From contig JAFKEE010000016.1 of assembly GCA_017307505.1 (NCBI GenBank), positions 310,001-374,000 of the forward strand: 64,000 nucleotides of DNA, given 5' to 3'. Each line of letters opens with the position of its first letter. Within the stretch, counting starts at the first letter, position 1. The notes beneath the pieces are model-generated. The model saw only the letters and a program-made list of their open reading frames with translations. It did no database searches and had not been told where the DNA came from. The stretch comes from Acidobacteriota bacterium (GTDB lineage: Bacteria > Acidobacteriota > Terriglobia > Bryobacterales > Bryobacteraceae). Shown piece by piece: positions 54,958 to 63,053 of the stretch. The position numbers were made by a program, and so were the translations under genes.

Positions 54958-56211
54958 ATGGAACGTGAAGTGATGGAAACGACACCCGCGGCGCCGCCGC
55001 AGAAGTCCTCGATGGTCAGGCCGGTGGTGGCTGTGGTGCTGCTGTTGGTGCTGGCGGCCGGCGGTTATGCGTACTGGAATCACGCGGCCGGGTATGAGTC
55101 GACCGACGATGCGCAGATCGACGGGCGCATCCATTCGGTGGGCGCGCGAGTGGGTGGGACGGTGGTTGAAGTACGAGTGCGGGACAACCAGTTTGTCGAA
55201 GCGGGTACAGTCCTGGCGCGGATCGACCCTAAGGATTACGAAGTAGCGGTGGCCAAGGCCAAGGCCGATCTGGCCGAAGCCGAAGCGACGATGCAGGCGG
55301 ACCGGACGGAGGTGCCGATTATCCGGGCTTCGTCGGGCAGCCGGCTGGATTCGGCGCATTCCGCGGTGGCGGAAGCGAAAGCGACGCTGGCCACGGCGGA
55401 GCAGCAGGTGGAGTCGGCGCAGGTGCGGGTGAGGTCGGCGCAGGCGCTGCTGCGGCAGGCGCAGGCGAATGCGGGGCGGGCGGCGGCCGATTACAAGCGG
55501 TATGAGGCGCTGCTGGCGAAGGACGAGATTTCGCGGCAGCAATACGATACGGCTAAATCGACGGCGGACGCGACGCAGGCCCAGGTGGAGGCGGCGCAGG
55601 CGCAGGTGCACGAAGCGGAGCAGATGGTGCGGGTGGCGCAGAGCCAGCTGGGTGAGCACCGGGCGAAGCTGGCAAAGTCGGAATCCGATGTAAAGGCGGC
55701 CGCGACGGCTCCGCAGCAGGTCTCGGCGACGCGGTCGCGGGCCGAATCTTCCAACGCCAAGATGCTGCAGATGAAGGCCGCGCTGGAACAGGCGGAACTG
55801 AACCTGAGTTACACCACGGTGCGGGCTCCGGCCAGCGGGATCGTCAGCCAGAAGAATCTGGAAGTGGGGCAGATCATCCAGGCCGGGCAGCCGCTGATGG
55901 CGGTGGTCCCGATGGACGACATCTGGGTGGTCGCCAACTTCAAGGAGAACCAACTGGCGCATATGAAGGTGGGGCAGAAGGTGGAGATCGCGGTGGATGC
56001 CTACGGCGGCCGGAAGTATCAGGGGCACGTGGAGAGCATTGCGGCGGCGACGGGCGCGCGGTTCAGCCTGCTGCCGGCGGAGAATTCGTCGGGCAACTAC
56101 GTGAAGGTGGTGCAGCGGGTGCCGGTGAAGATTCTGTTTGAGAAGGGTCAGGATCCGGACCATGTGCTGCGGCCTGGGATGTCGGTGATCCCGACGGTTG
56201 GGGTTCGCTGA
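54958..56211 (+). CDS. EmrA-like membrane fusion protein
   Basis: A 417-aa HlyD-family adaptor. An N-terminal helix (VVAVVLLLVLAAGGYAYW) is followed by the first lipoyl half (STDDAQIDGRIHSVGARVGG), a long Ala/Gln-rich coiled coil (about 95-265), the second half (LSYTTVRAPASGIVSQKNLE) and a beta-barrel domain (VVANFKENQLAHMKVGQKVE). STDDAQ and VRAPASG are typical of EmrA. ATG 54958 is chosen over 54943 because GGGGAG lies 7 nt upstream. It connects the inner-membrane EmrB-like pump to the TolC-like protein. Confidence 0.9.
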   Translation: MEREVMETTPAAPPQKSSMVRPVVAVVLLLVLAAGGYAYWNHAAGYESTDDAQIDGRIHSVGARVGGTVVEVRVRDNQFVEAGTVLARIDPKDYEVAVAKAKADLAEAEATMQADRTEVPIIRASSGSRLDSAHSAVAEAKATLATAEQQVESAQVRVRSAQALLRQAQANAGRAAADYKRYEALLAKDEISRQQYDTAKSTADATQAQVEAAQAQVHEAEQMVRVAQSQLGEHRAKLAKSESDVKAAATAPQQVSATRSRAESSNAKMLQMKAALEQAELNLSYTTVRAPASGIVSQKNLEVGQIIQAGQPLMAVVPMDDIWVVANFKENQLAHMKVGQKVEIAVDAYGGRKYQGHVESIAAATGARFSLLPAENSSGNYVKVVQRVPVKILFEKGQDPDHVLRPGMSVIPTVGVR

Positions 56212-56837
56212 TGCGATACCGCGCACTCACGGTGGCCCGGGAGTATGGCAGCGGCGGAGCCGCCGTAGCGAAGATTGTGGCAGCCAGGCTGGGCTGGCGG
56301 TTGCTGGATAACGCGCTGGTGCAGGAGATCGCGCGGGCGGCGCAGGTGTCGCCGGAGCTGGTGCGACAGTTCGACGAGAAAGTGGATTCGTGGCTGCACC
56401 GGGTGAGCCGGGTGGCGCTGTGGCAGGGCGGCATCGAGGGTGTGGCCGGTCCGGTAGGGAGCAATGTATTTGACGCCGAAACCGAGGCGCAACTGGCGGG
56501 CGACCTGATCAGGGAAGCGTATGCGCAGGGTCAGTGCGTGATTGTCGGGCGGGCCGGGCAATGCCTGCTGCAGGACAAGGCGGATGTGTTCCATGCGTTT
56601 GTGTATGCGCCTTGGGAGCAGCGGGTGAAGAGAATCCAGCAGCGCGTGCCGGATTGCGGGGACGCTTCGGCGGAGATCGTGAATACGGACAAGGTGCGGG
56701 CCCAGTATGTGAAGGAGAGGTTCGACTGTGTGTGGTCGGATCCGCATCTGTACGACCTGATGGTGAGCTCCGGTTTGGGCGTGGAGGAAGCGGCCTCGGT
56801 GATTGTCCAAGCCATGTCTTTTGAGGAACACCAATGA
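56211..56837 (+). CDS. Cytidylate kinase-like protein inside the efflux operon
   Basis: A 208-aa P-loop protein of the cytidylate-kinase-like family. It begins ALTVAREYGSGGAAVAKIVA (a variant P-loop without the usual GKS/T) followed by RLGWRLLDNALV, and has ERVKRI-like arginines in WEQRVKRIQQRV and a helical lid. The nucleotide substrate is unknown; the family is distinct from true Cmk. It is translationally linked on both sides: its ATG overlaps the emrA stop (TGATG) and its stop overlaps the emrB ATG (ATGA). A kinase is not expected in an EmrAB-type efflux operon. Confidence 0.8.
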   Translation: MRYRALTVAREYGSGGAAVAKIVAARLGWRLLDNALVQEIARAAQVSPELVRQFDEKVDSWLHRVSRVALWQGGIEGVAGPVGSNVFDAETEAQLAGDLIREAYAQGQCVIVGRAGQCLLQDKADVFHAFVYAPWEQRVKRIQQRVPDCGDASAEIVNTDKVRAQYVKERFDCVWSDPHLYDLMVSSGLGVEEAASVIVQAMSFEEHQ

Positions 56838-58393
56838 GCGCAACGGCTGAACGGCCGCATGTGAATCCCTGGATTGTCGCGATCGCGGTGATGTTCGGCA
56901 CCTTCATGGAGGTGCTGGATACGACGGTGGTGAACGTGTCGCTGCCGCACATTGCGGGCAGCATGTCGGCATCGATCGATGAGGCGACCTGGGCGCTGAC
57001 GTCCTACCTGGTGGCCAACGCGATGATCCTGCCGATTACGGGCTGGCTGGCCAACTTTTTTGGACGCAAGCGGCTGCTGATGATGTCGGTGATCGGCTTC
57101 ACGACAGCGTCGTTCTTCTGCGGCTTTGCGCCGACGCTGCCGATTCTGATTGTCTTTCGCGTCATTCAGGGGGCAGCCGGAGGCGCCCTGCAGCCGTTGT
57201 CGCAAGCCGTGCTGCTGGAGGCGTTTCCGCCGGACCAGCGCGGCAAGGCAATGGGGTTCTGGGGACTGGGCATTGTGGTGGCTCCGATTCTGGGGCCGGT
57301 GCTGGGCGGCTGGCTGACGGACGCCTACAGCTGGCGCTGGGTGTTCTACATCAACATCCCGGTGGGCATTGCGTCCCTGCTGATGACGCGCTGGTTCGTG
57401 TTCGACCCGCCGTATATCCAACGCAGCAAGCTGGGTGTGGACTACTGGGGCATCGGGCTGCTGGCCGTGGGTATCGGCGGGCTGCAGATTGTGCTGGATA
57501 AGGGCCAGCAGGAGGATTGGTTTGCGTCGAACTGGATCCTGGGTCTGTTCATCACGGCGCTGGTGGCCCTGGGCTGGTTTGTCTTCCACGAGCTGCGAGT
57601 GAGGGGGCCCGTGGTGGACCTGCGGGTCTTCAAGGACCGGACGTATTCGACGGGCACGCTGCTGATGACCATGCTGGGCTTCGTGCTGTATGGCAGCCTG
57701 GTGCTGCTGCCCATCTGGCTGCAGACACTGCTTGGTTATCCGTCGCTGCAGGCGGGCTGGGCGTTGGCGCCGCGCGGGATCGGGTCGTTCCTGGCCATGC
57801 CGCTGGTGGGGGCGATGCTGTCGAAGTTCGATGCGCGGAAGTTCCTGGCGGCCGGGCTGGTGATCGCGTCGGCGACGCTGTTCCAGTTGTCGCGGCTGAA
57901 CCTGAACGCAGGGTACTGGGATTTCTTCTGGCCGCAGTTTGTGCAGGGCTTGTCGCTGGCGCTGCTGTTCGTGCCGCTGACGACAATTACGATGTCGCGG
58001 ATCCCGAAGGAGAAGATGGGGAATGCGGCCAGTATGTTCAACCTGTTGCGGAACATTGGCGGCAGTGTGGGCATTGCCGGGGTGACGACGATGGTGGCGC
58101 GATTCGGGCAGGCGAATACGGCTGACCTGGTGCGGCACATTACACCGTACAACCTGAAAGCTACCTGGATGATGCACGGGATGCAGCAGTCGATGATGGC
58201 GCACGGGTCGGCTCCGAGTGTGGCCTACCGGCAGAGTTATGCGCAGATGTTCGGGCTGGTGCAGCAGCAGGCGACGATTCTGTCGTTCCTGGAGATCTTC
58301 CGGCTGCTGGCAGTGATCTTCCTGGCACTGGTTCCGCTGGTGTTGATCATGCGGAAGCCAGGGAAGGCGACGGGGCCGGTGGCGGCGCACTAG
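56834..58393 (+). CDS. EmrB-like MFS multidrug transporter (DHA2, 14 helices)
   Basis: A 519-aa proton-driven exporter. It begins FGTFMEVLDTTVVNVSLPHI, the DHA2 motif D1 region; WALTSYLVANAMILPITGWL follows, motif A is GWLANFFGRKR, and VIQGAAGGALQPLSQAVLLE and GPVLGGWLTDAYSWRWVF give motif C. About 14 hydrophobic helices are apparent up to residue 505. With the EmrA-like adaptor and TolC-like duct upstream it should form a tripartite pump across both membranes, controlled by the TetR protein. The drug or natural substrate is unknown. Confidence 0.92.
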   Translation: MSATAERPHVNPWIVAIAVMFGTFMEVLDTTVVNVSLPHIAGSMSASIDEATWALTSYLVANAMILPITGWLANFFGRKRLLMMSVIGFTTASFFCGFAPTLPILIVFRVIQGAAGGALQPLSQAVLLEAFPPDQRGKAMGFWGLGIVVAPILGPVLGGWLTDAYSWRWVFYINIPVGIASLLMTRWFVFDPPYIQRSKLGVDYWGIGLLAVGIGGLQIVLDKGQQEDWFASNWILGLFITALVALGWFVFHELRVRGPVVDLRVFKDRTYSTGTLLMTMLGFVLYGSLVLLPIWLQTLLGYPSLQAGWALAPRGIGSFLAMPLVGAMLSKFDARKFLAAGLVIASATLFQLSRLNLNAGYWDFFWPQFVQGLSLALLFVPLTTITMSRIPKEKMGNAASMFNLLRNIGGSVGIAGVTTMVARFGQANTADLVRHITPYNLKATWMMHGMQQSMMAHGSAPSVAYRQSYAQMFGLVQQQATILSFLEIFRLLAVIFLALVPLVLIMRKPGKATGPVAAH

Positions 58394-58471
58394 TTGTTGC
58401 GTCGATTAGAGGGTACATTCGACGCAGAATATGTCTTGATTGGGTGGTGGTGCGTGGATTGCGCTGGAGGC

Positions 58472-58672
58472 CTTCTAGCTTTCAGCGATCAGGGGTCAGA
58501 TTTCAGCTTCCGCGGGCGGGGTCTGGGGACCCCGCGCGGACCAGGGGGTCCGCCGTCCCGGTTGATTGCAGTCGCCTGCAATGCCGGGAGGCTCGGCCAG
58601 ATATCCGGCGTTGAAGCTGAAAGCTGAATGCTGATGGCTGAAAGCTGAATGCTGACGGCTGATAGCTCTCAG
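58472..58672. repeat. Symmetrical element: heptad-repeat arms around three tetraloop hairpins
   Basis: Left arm (58472-58506, read on the minus strand): CTGAAAT, CTGACCC, CTGATCG, CTGAAAG and a degenerate heptad. Right arm (58617-58672, plus strand): CTGAAAG, CTGAATG, CTGATGG, CTGAAAG, CTGAATG, CTGACGG, CTGATAG, CTCTCAG. Both arms are joined to the core by GAAG in mirror image. The core holds three perfect hairpins with 4-nt loops: GCGGGGTC/GACCCCGC (58516-58535), GCGGACC/GGTCCGC (58536-58553) and ATTGCAG/CTGCAAT (58565-58582, extended by CCCGG/CCGGG). No ORF is present. It lies 78 bp after emrB and ends at the stop of the AlkZ-like gene. Confidence 0.8.
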
Positions 58673-58674
58673 AT

Positions 58675-59862
58675 TCACCGGCTGGCTTGGCGGAGCGCTT
58701 CGATGCGCGGTGCACGGCTCTTGGGGCTATCGAGACTGAACGAACGGGCGTCTCCGAGCTGGGTACGCACGTACTCTTCCGTCCGGGCGACGGCCTTTTC
58801 CAGTTCCTTGTTCCTCGGAAGGAAAGAAGCCCAGGCGATGGATTCGGTGGATGGATCGTACTCCCAGAGGCCGACGAGGCGGCCGCGGTCGAAGATGGCG
58901 TGGTTGGGGAGATCGAGGAGCGACTGGCCGCGGCCGGTGCTCTGGAGCAAAAGGTTGGCGGCATCGGCGGGATCGAGCAGGCTTTGCAGGTCTCGGCGCA
59001 ACAGGCTGAGACCGTCGATGGAGCTGGTGAGGACGTAGTGGGCCTGTTTGGGGACCTGGAAGGACTCGAAGGCATCGCGGTCCTCGGCCAGGATGAGCTT
59101 CTCACCGTCCAACTTCTCCAGCTTTAGGGCGGCGAGGGAGGCCTTGGTGTCCTTGCCGTTGAGGGCTGTGAACCACTGCAGCTCAGCCTGGGTGGCCGGG
59201 CCGATCCACTGGAAAAAGCGGCGGGCGAGCTCGATGTGGACCTCTTCCGTCGTCATTTTGGACTTGGCCAGAGGATTGGGGCGCCAGAGGGTGTAGCGGT
59301 AGCGCTGCTGATCGAGCCGGCCATTGGTGGGGATGCGGCGGATGTCGCCGGTGGCCTGAAGCTGGCCCAGGGCAAGGGGCAGGGTGGTGGTGAGGCCCTT
59401 CTTCTTGCCCTCCTCGCCCAGGCTGCGGGAAGCGTTGCCGGTGGCGGCCCGGATCTCGTCCGGCTCCATGGGCCCTTTCCCGAGGGCATCGATCACGGCG
59501 GCGCAGAGCTTGTCGATTTCCTTCTCCGTCACGCCGAGTTTCGCGGCTGTCTTCAATTCGGCGCCGCCGAAGCTGGCTCCGGCCTGGAGGGCGAAGGCGA
59601 AATCGGCGGCAGGGACGACGTAAGTGCAGCCGCGGGCGCAGGGCAGCTCGTGGATTTCGAGCCGGGTGACGGCCTCATCAGCGGACTCGCGGGTGGTGCC
59701 GGCGCGGGACAGGAGCGTCAGGTAAGGACCGACGCCGCCGACCGAGCGGGCCCATCCGGTCTGGGCCAGGACTTCGGCGGGCGCGGCGTTGGCGAGGCGG
59801 CCGTCGAGAGCCTGGCGGTGCGACCACCAGGCCCGGAGCTTCTCATTGAGAGGGGACTTCAT
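58675..59862 (-). CDS. Winged-helix DNA-binding protein (AlkZ/YcaQ-like, HTH_42)
   Basis: A 395-aa protein of the AlkZ-like group (tandem winged-helix domains, PF06224). Recognisable parts are LNEKLRAWWSHRQAL at the N-terminus, VGGVGPYLTLLSRAGTT, RLEIHELPCARGCTYVVP, IRRIPTNGRLDQQRYRYTLW and the C-terminal FDRGRLVGLWEYDP. Some members are DNA glycosylases that unhook crosslinks; others lack activity, and the catalytic Gln-x-Gln was not clearly found here, so it may be a non-enzymatic relative. Its start overlaps the end of the upstream VOC remnant by 20 bp. Confidence 0.8.
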   Translation of the reverse strand: MKSPLNEKLRAWWSHRQALDGRLANAAPAEVLAQTGWARSVGGVGPYLTLLSRAGTTRESADEAVTRLEIHELPCARGCTYVVPAADFAFALQAGASFGGAELKTAAKLGVTEKEIDKLCAAVIDALGKGPMEPDEIRAATGNASRSLGEEGKKKGLTTTLPLALGQLQATGDIRRIPTNGRLDQQRYRYTLWRPNPLAKSKMTTEEVHIELARRFFQWIGPATQAELQWFTALNGKDTKASLAALKLEKLDGEKLILAEDRDAFESFQVPKQAHYVLTSSIDGLSLLRRDLQSLLDPADAANLLLQSTGRGQSLLDLPNHAIFDRGRLVGLWEYDPSTESIAWASFLPRNKELEKAVARTEEYVRTQLGDARSFSLDSPKSRAPRIEALRQASR

Positions 59863-60169
59863 AGGCTTCCTTGGACTCGGTCATGCTGAACCAGTTGCCC
59901 AAGTTTTCTTTGAGCAGGGCTTCGATGCCGTAGAACCGTTCGGTGGGCGGCAGCACGAATTCGACACCGTTGGCTTTGAGCTCCTCGTAGGTCTGCTGGC
60001 AGTTGGCGGTCTTGAAGACGCCCGCGCCGAGCACGCCCTTCTTCACCAGAGACCTCAGTGTATCCGAAGTTTCCTTGGCCATCATGGGAGTGGGGGTGGT
60101 GGGCATGAGGACAATCTCGAGGTCAGGCTGGCCCTTGGGTCCGACAGTGAGCCAGCGAAAGCCGTTGAA
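59843..60169 (-). pseudogene. Truncated VOC-family (glyoxalase) gene lacking its N-terminal half
   Basis: The frame from 60169 to 59843 encodes the second half of a VOC dioxygenase-like protein: FRWLTVGPKGQPDLEIVLM, then VLGAGVFKTANCQQTYEELK, GVEFVLPPTERFYGIEALL and GNWFSMTES. The first beta-alpha-beta unit (about 45-50 aa) is missing; an in-frame TGA (60170-60172) stands directly before FNGFRW, and sequence upstream in all frames bears no VOC similarity. From its first ATG at 60106 an 87-aa product could still be made. A 5' truncation by deletion or rearrangement is likely. The remnant is probably still co-transcribed with the AlkZ-like gene. Confidence 0.65.
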
Positions 60170-60308
60170 TCATGGATACTGCCTGCCGAAGCATAGAGTG
60201 CCATGGGCGGGGATGAGATGCTTCTCGGATCTTGCGGTTGTGGAGTGTGCTAGACCGCCGGTTTGACTCCGACCCGTTGCGATGTGATTGAAAACATCGC
60301 TTTGTTAT

Positions 60309-60338
60309 TTGACTCTGGGGCAAAACGGACGGGATAAT
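60309..60338 (+). promoter_or_regulatory. Sigma-70 promoter of the cobalamin-riboswitch transcript
   Basis: TTGACT (60309-60314) and GATAAT (60333-60338) with an 18-bp spacer are a strong sigma-70 match and lie just upstream of the riboswitch, so transcription should start near 60345. Confidence 0.75.
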
Positions 60339-60344
60339 CTGATT

Positions 60345-60540
60345 ACGACTGGCCGGCTGGCATCAACACCCAGCCGCGTAAGAGGGAACCCGGTGAGATT
60401 CCGGGACTGCCCCGCAGCGGTAAGTGAGAACGAGCTCCGCAGACTGGCACTGAGCGCCCCCGGGCACTTGGGAAGCCGCGGATCGTAGGAAAGCCCGGAG
60501 TCATCCGGGAGACGCTCACAAGTCCGAAGACCTGCCGTCG
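60345..60540 (+). promoter_or_regulatory. Cobalamin (AdoCbl) riboswitch
   Basis: The conserved cobalamin-riboswitch core is present: GAACCCGGTGAGATTCCGGG (60385-60404), ACTGCCCCGCAGCGGTAA, GGGAAGCCGC near the middle, and the B12-box end AGTCCGAAGACCTGCC (60521-60536). A palindrome GCCGGAAACGTTTCCGGC (60542-60559) follows before the Shine-Dalgarno GGGAGGAG of the receptor gene, and may form part of the expression platform. It should shut down the downstream TonB receptor when cobalamin is plentiful. Confidence 0.93.
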
Positions 60541-60589
60541 GGCCGGAAACGTTTCCGGCATCTCCAAGTAGCTCTCGAGGGAGGAGCGC

Positions 60590-62995
60590 ATGTTTCGCGT
60601 TCTTACATTTTCCTTTCTGACGGCGTTGTGTGTCTTGGCACAGCCGTCTCGTACCCAATCGATTTCGGGCCGCGTGCTCGATCCTTCCGCCGCGGCTGTG
60701 CCCGGCGCCACCGTCCGGCTGTACAACCGCGACAGTTCGTTCCTGCGGACGGCGGTCGCGGACGGGCAGGGCTCCTACCGGATGGACGATGTGCCGGCCG
60801 GGGAGTTCCTGCTGGAAGGACGGACCGGCGGGCTGGACCAGGCCAGCGCGGTGAGTGTGACGGTAGAGGCAGGTCAAGACCAGACCGTCGACCTGAAGCT
60901 GGATATCCACGGGCTGGCGTCGCGCGTCCTGGTAACGGCCACGGCGAATCCGGTGGCGACGCAGGAGTCCGGCAAGGCTATGGATGTGGTGGATTCCGGT
61001 GAAATGGCGCGGCGGCAGGTGATCACGTTTCCCGAAGCCATCAAGTTGACGGCCGGGTTACGCGTGCAGCAACTGGGGGGGCCGGGTTCCTTCACTCGCA
61101 TTCTGACCCGGGGTCTGCGCGCCACCGATACCGGCATCCTGGTGGACGGCATGCGGCTGCGCGATGCGGCCAGCGTGCAGGGTGACGCGACGGCGTTTCT
61201 CGGCGATCTGCAGTTGATCGGCACCGACCGGATTGAAGTGCTGCGCGGATTGGGCTCGTCTCTCTATGGGACGAATGCCACGGCCGGCGTGATCAACCTG
61301 GTAACGGACCAGGGCGGCGGCGCGCTGCGCGGCGAGGTGACGGGGGAAGGCGGCGGCCTGGGCCTGTTTCGCGGCATGGCTCGCATGGCCGGCGGCCTGA
61401 AGAACGACAAGTTTCAATACAGCGCCGGGATGGCCGAGTTGAACGTCAACGGTGGAGTCGACGGTATCGAGAACGTCCGCAATACCAGCGGCATGGGGTA
61501 TGCGCTGTGGCGGCCTTCGGCCAGCACATCGCTCTCGGGCCGCGTATGGGGCACATCGGCGAATGTGGGGATCAACTCGAGTCCGCAAGCCGCTCCGATG
61601 GCGAACCTGCCGTCCTCGACTGTGATTCCGGCCATCCCACTGGCAGCGGACCAGGCACGGCTGGCGGATCAGGGCAAGCCATTCTCCTGGGGCAACGCGA
61701 CCTTCGCTCCGAACCTGTATGACCCCGACAGCCGGCGCGTGGGCCTGGTGGTCTCCTCGCTGCTGAGCTGGAACCAGCAGGTGTCGCCGAGGTTCAACTA
61801 CCGGGTGAACTACCAGGCGGTGAACTCGAATCGCGACAACCGGAATGGGCCGGCGGGCTCGGGCTACCAGTCGCCATTCAATTCGTCGAGCATCTTCGGC
61901 GGGCGGCTGGATACCATCCAGGCGCGAGCCGACTGGGTGCTCACCAAGTGGAACGTGCTGAGCGCCGGATATGAATGGGAGCGCGAGTTCTATGAGAACC
62001 CTTCAACGGACCAGAATCCGGATCCGGCTCAGCGAGTGGATGCAAAGGCCTCGGCCACGCAGCGCAGCCATTCGGCGTTCTTCACGGATCAGATCCGGAT
62101 GCTAGGCGAGCGGCTGCAGGTGAACCTGAGCGGGCGGTTCCAGGGCTTCCAGCTCTCGCAACCATTGTTCACGGGCGGTACTCCGCTGTACCAGGGGGCC
62201 ACATTTGCGGCGCCTCCGAATGCGTACACAGGCGACGTGACGGTGAGCTATTTCGTGCCGGCGAGTTCGACGAAGCTGCGCGCGCATGCGGGCAACGGGT
62301 TCCGGTCTCCGACTCTGTATGAACGGCTGGGCTCGTCGTTCTACTTCGGTGCGTTCAGCCCACTGGGCGATCCACGGCTGCGGCCCGAGCGGACGGTTTC
62401 GACCGACTTCGGCGTGGATCAGTATTTCGCCAACTCGAAGTACCGGGTGAGCGCCTCGTACTTCTATACACGGCTGCAGGAAGTGATCGGGTATGCCGGG
62501 CTGATGAATGATCCGTATGGGCGCTTCGGCGGCTATGTGAACATGGGCGGCGGGCTGGCGCGCGGCGTGGAAGTGTCCGGCGAAGCCCGGCCATACCGCA
62601 GCCTCACGCTGTCGTCGTCGTATACCTACACGAACGCGGACGAACGGAACAGCAGCCTGATCGGCGGTTCGCTGCGGTCGATCCGCGTGTTCCCGCAGAT
62701 GTTCACGGCCGTGGCGACTCAACAGGTGTCGAAACGCACACAGGTGACGCTGAGCTTCCTTGGTGCTAGCGACTACATCTCGGGTTCGTTCTTTGTGGGT
62801 AGCGGGAACCGGCCGTATCAGTTCGACGGGCCGCGGAAGCTGGACCTGGCGGTGAGCTACACGCTGCCGCTGAGTGAACGGACTTCGCTGCGGTTCTTCA
62901 CGCGAGCAGAGAACCTGACCAACCAGCGCTACTTCGAAGACGGATTCCGGACGCCGGGCATCTGGGCGACGGGCGGGTTGAAGCTGGCGTTCTAA
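60590..62995 (+). CDS. TonB-dependent outer membrane receptor, probable cobalamin transporter
   Basis: An 801-aa outer-membrane receptor. It has a signal peptide (MFRVLTFSFLTALCVLAQ), then a CarboxypepD_reg-like beta-sandwich (SISGRVLDPSAAAVPGATVR, residues 24-110), a plug domain (ITFPEAIKLTAGLRVQQLGG; LVDGMRLRDAASVQGD; LGSSLYGTNATAGVINLVTD), and a C-terminal 22-strand barrel ending ATGGLKLAF with a terminal Phe. The upstream cobalamin riboswitch makes a B12 or cobinamide substrate likely, i.e. BtuB function, although the extra N-terminal domain is not in E. coli BtuB. ATG 60590 has GGAGG at good spacing. Confidence 0.9.
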   Translation: MFRVLTFSFLTALCVLAQPSRTQSISGRVLDPSAAAVPGATVRLYNRDSSFLRTAVADGQGSYRMDDVPAGEFLLEGRTGGLDQASAVSVTVEAGQDQTVDLKLDIHGLASRVLVTATANPVATQESGKAMDVVDSGEMARRQVITFPEAIKLTAGLRVQQLGGPGSFTRILTRGLRATDTGILVDGMRLRDAASVQGDATAFLGDLQLIGTDRIEVLRGLGSSLYGTNATAGVINLVTDQGGGALRGEVTGEGGGLGLFRGMARMAGGLKNDKFQYSAGMAELNVNGGVDGIENVRNTSGMGYALWRPSASTSLSGRVWGTSANVGINSSPQAAPMANLPSSTVIPAIPLAADQARLADQGKPFSWGNATFAPNLYDPDSRRVGLVVSSLLSWNQQVSPRFNYRVNYQAVNSNRDNRNGPAGSGYQSPFNSSSIFGGRLDTIQARADWVLTKWNVLSAGYEWEREFYENPSTDQNPDPAQRVDAKASATQRSHSAFFTDQIRMLGERLQVNLSGRFQGFQLSQPLFTGGTPLYQGATFAAPPNAYTGDVTVSYFVPASSTKLRAHAGNGFRSPTLYERLGSSFYFGAFSPLGDPRLRPERTVSTDFGVDQYFANSKYRVSASYFYTRLQEVIGYAGLMNDPYGRFGGYVNMGGGLARGVEVSGEARPYRSLTLSSSYTYTNADERNSSLIGGSLRSIRVFPQMFTAVATQQVSKRTQVTLSFLGASDYISGSFFVGSGNRPYQFDGPRKLDLAVSYTLPLSERTSLRFFTRAENLTNQRYFEDGFRTPGIWATGGLKLAF

Positions 62996-63002
62996 CGAGT
63001 GC

Positions 63003-63043
63003 AGGGAGCGTGCCGGGTGAGGGCATCCGGTGCGCTCCCTTTT
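63003..63043. terminator. Intrinsic terminator after the TonB receptor
   Basis: AGGGAGCG (63003-63010) pairs with CGCTCCCT (63033-63040), the loop can fold further (CCGG/CCGG), and TTT follows on the plus strand. It lies between the convergent receptor and cbiO genes. Confidence 0.8.
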
Positions 63044-63053
63044 GGATTGCGGG

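Noticed and set aside
53580-56226. Long minus-strand frames over the tolC-like and emrA-like genes
   Set aside because: Arg/His/Leu-rich antisense translations with no motif.
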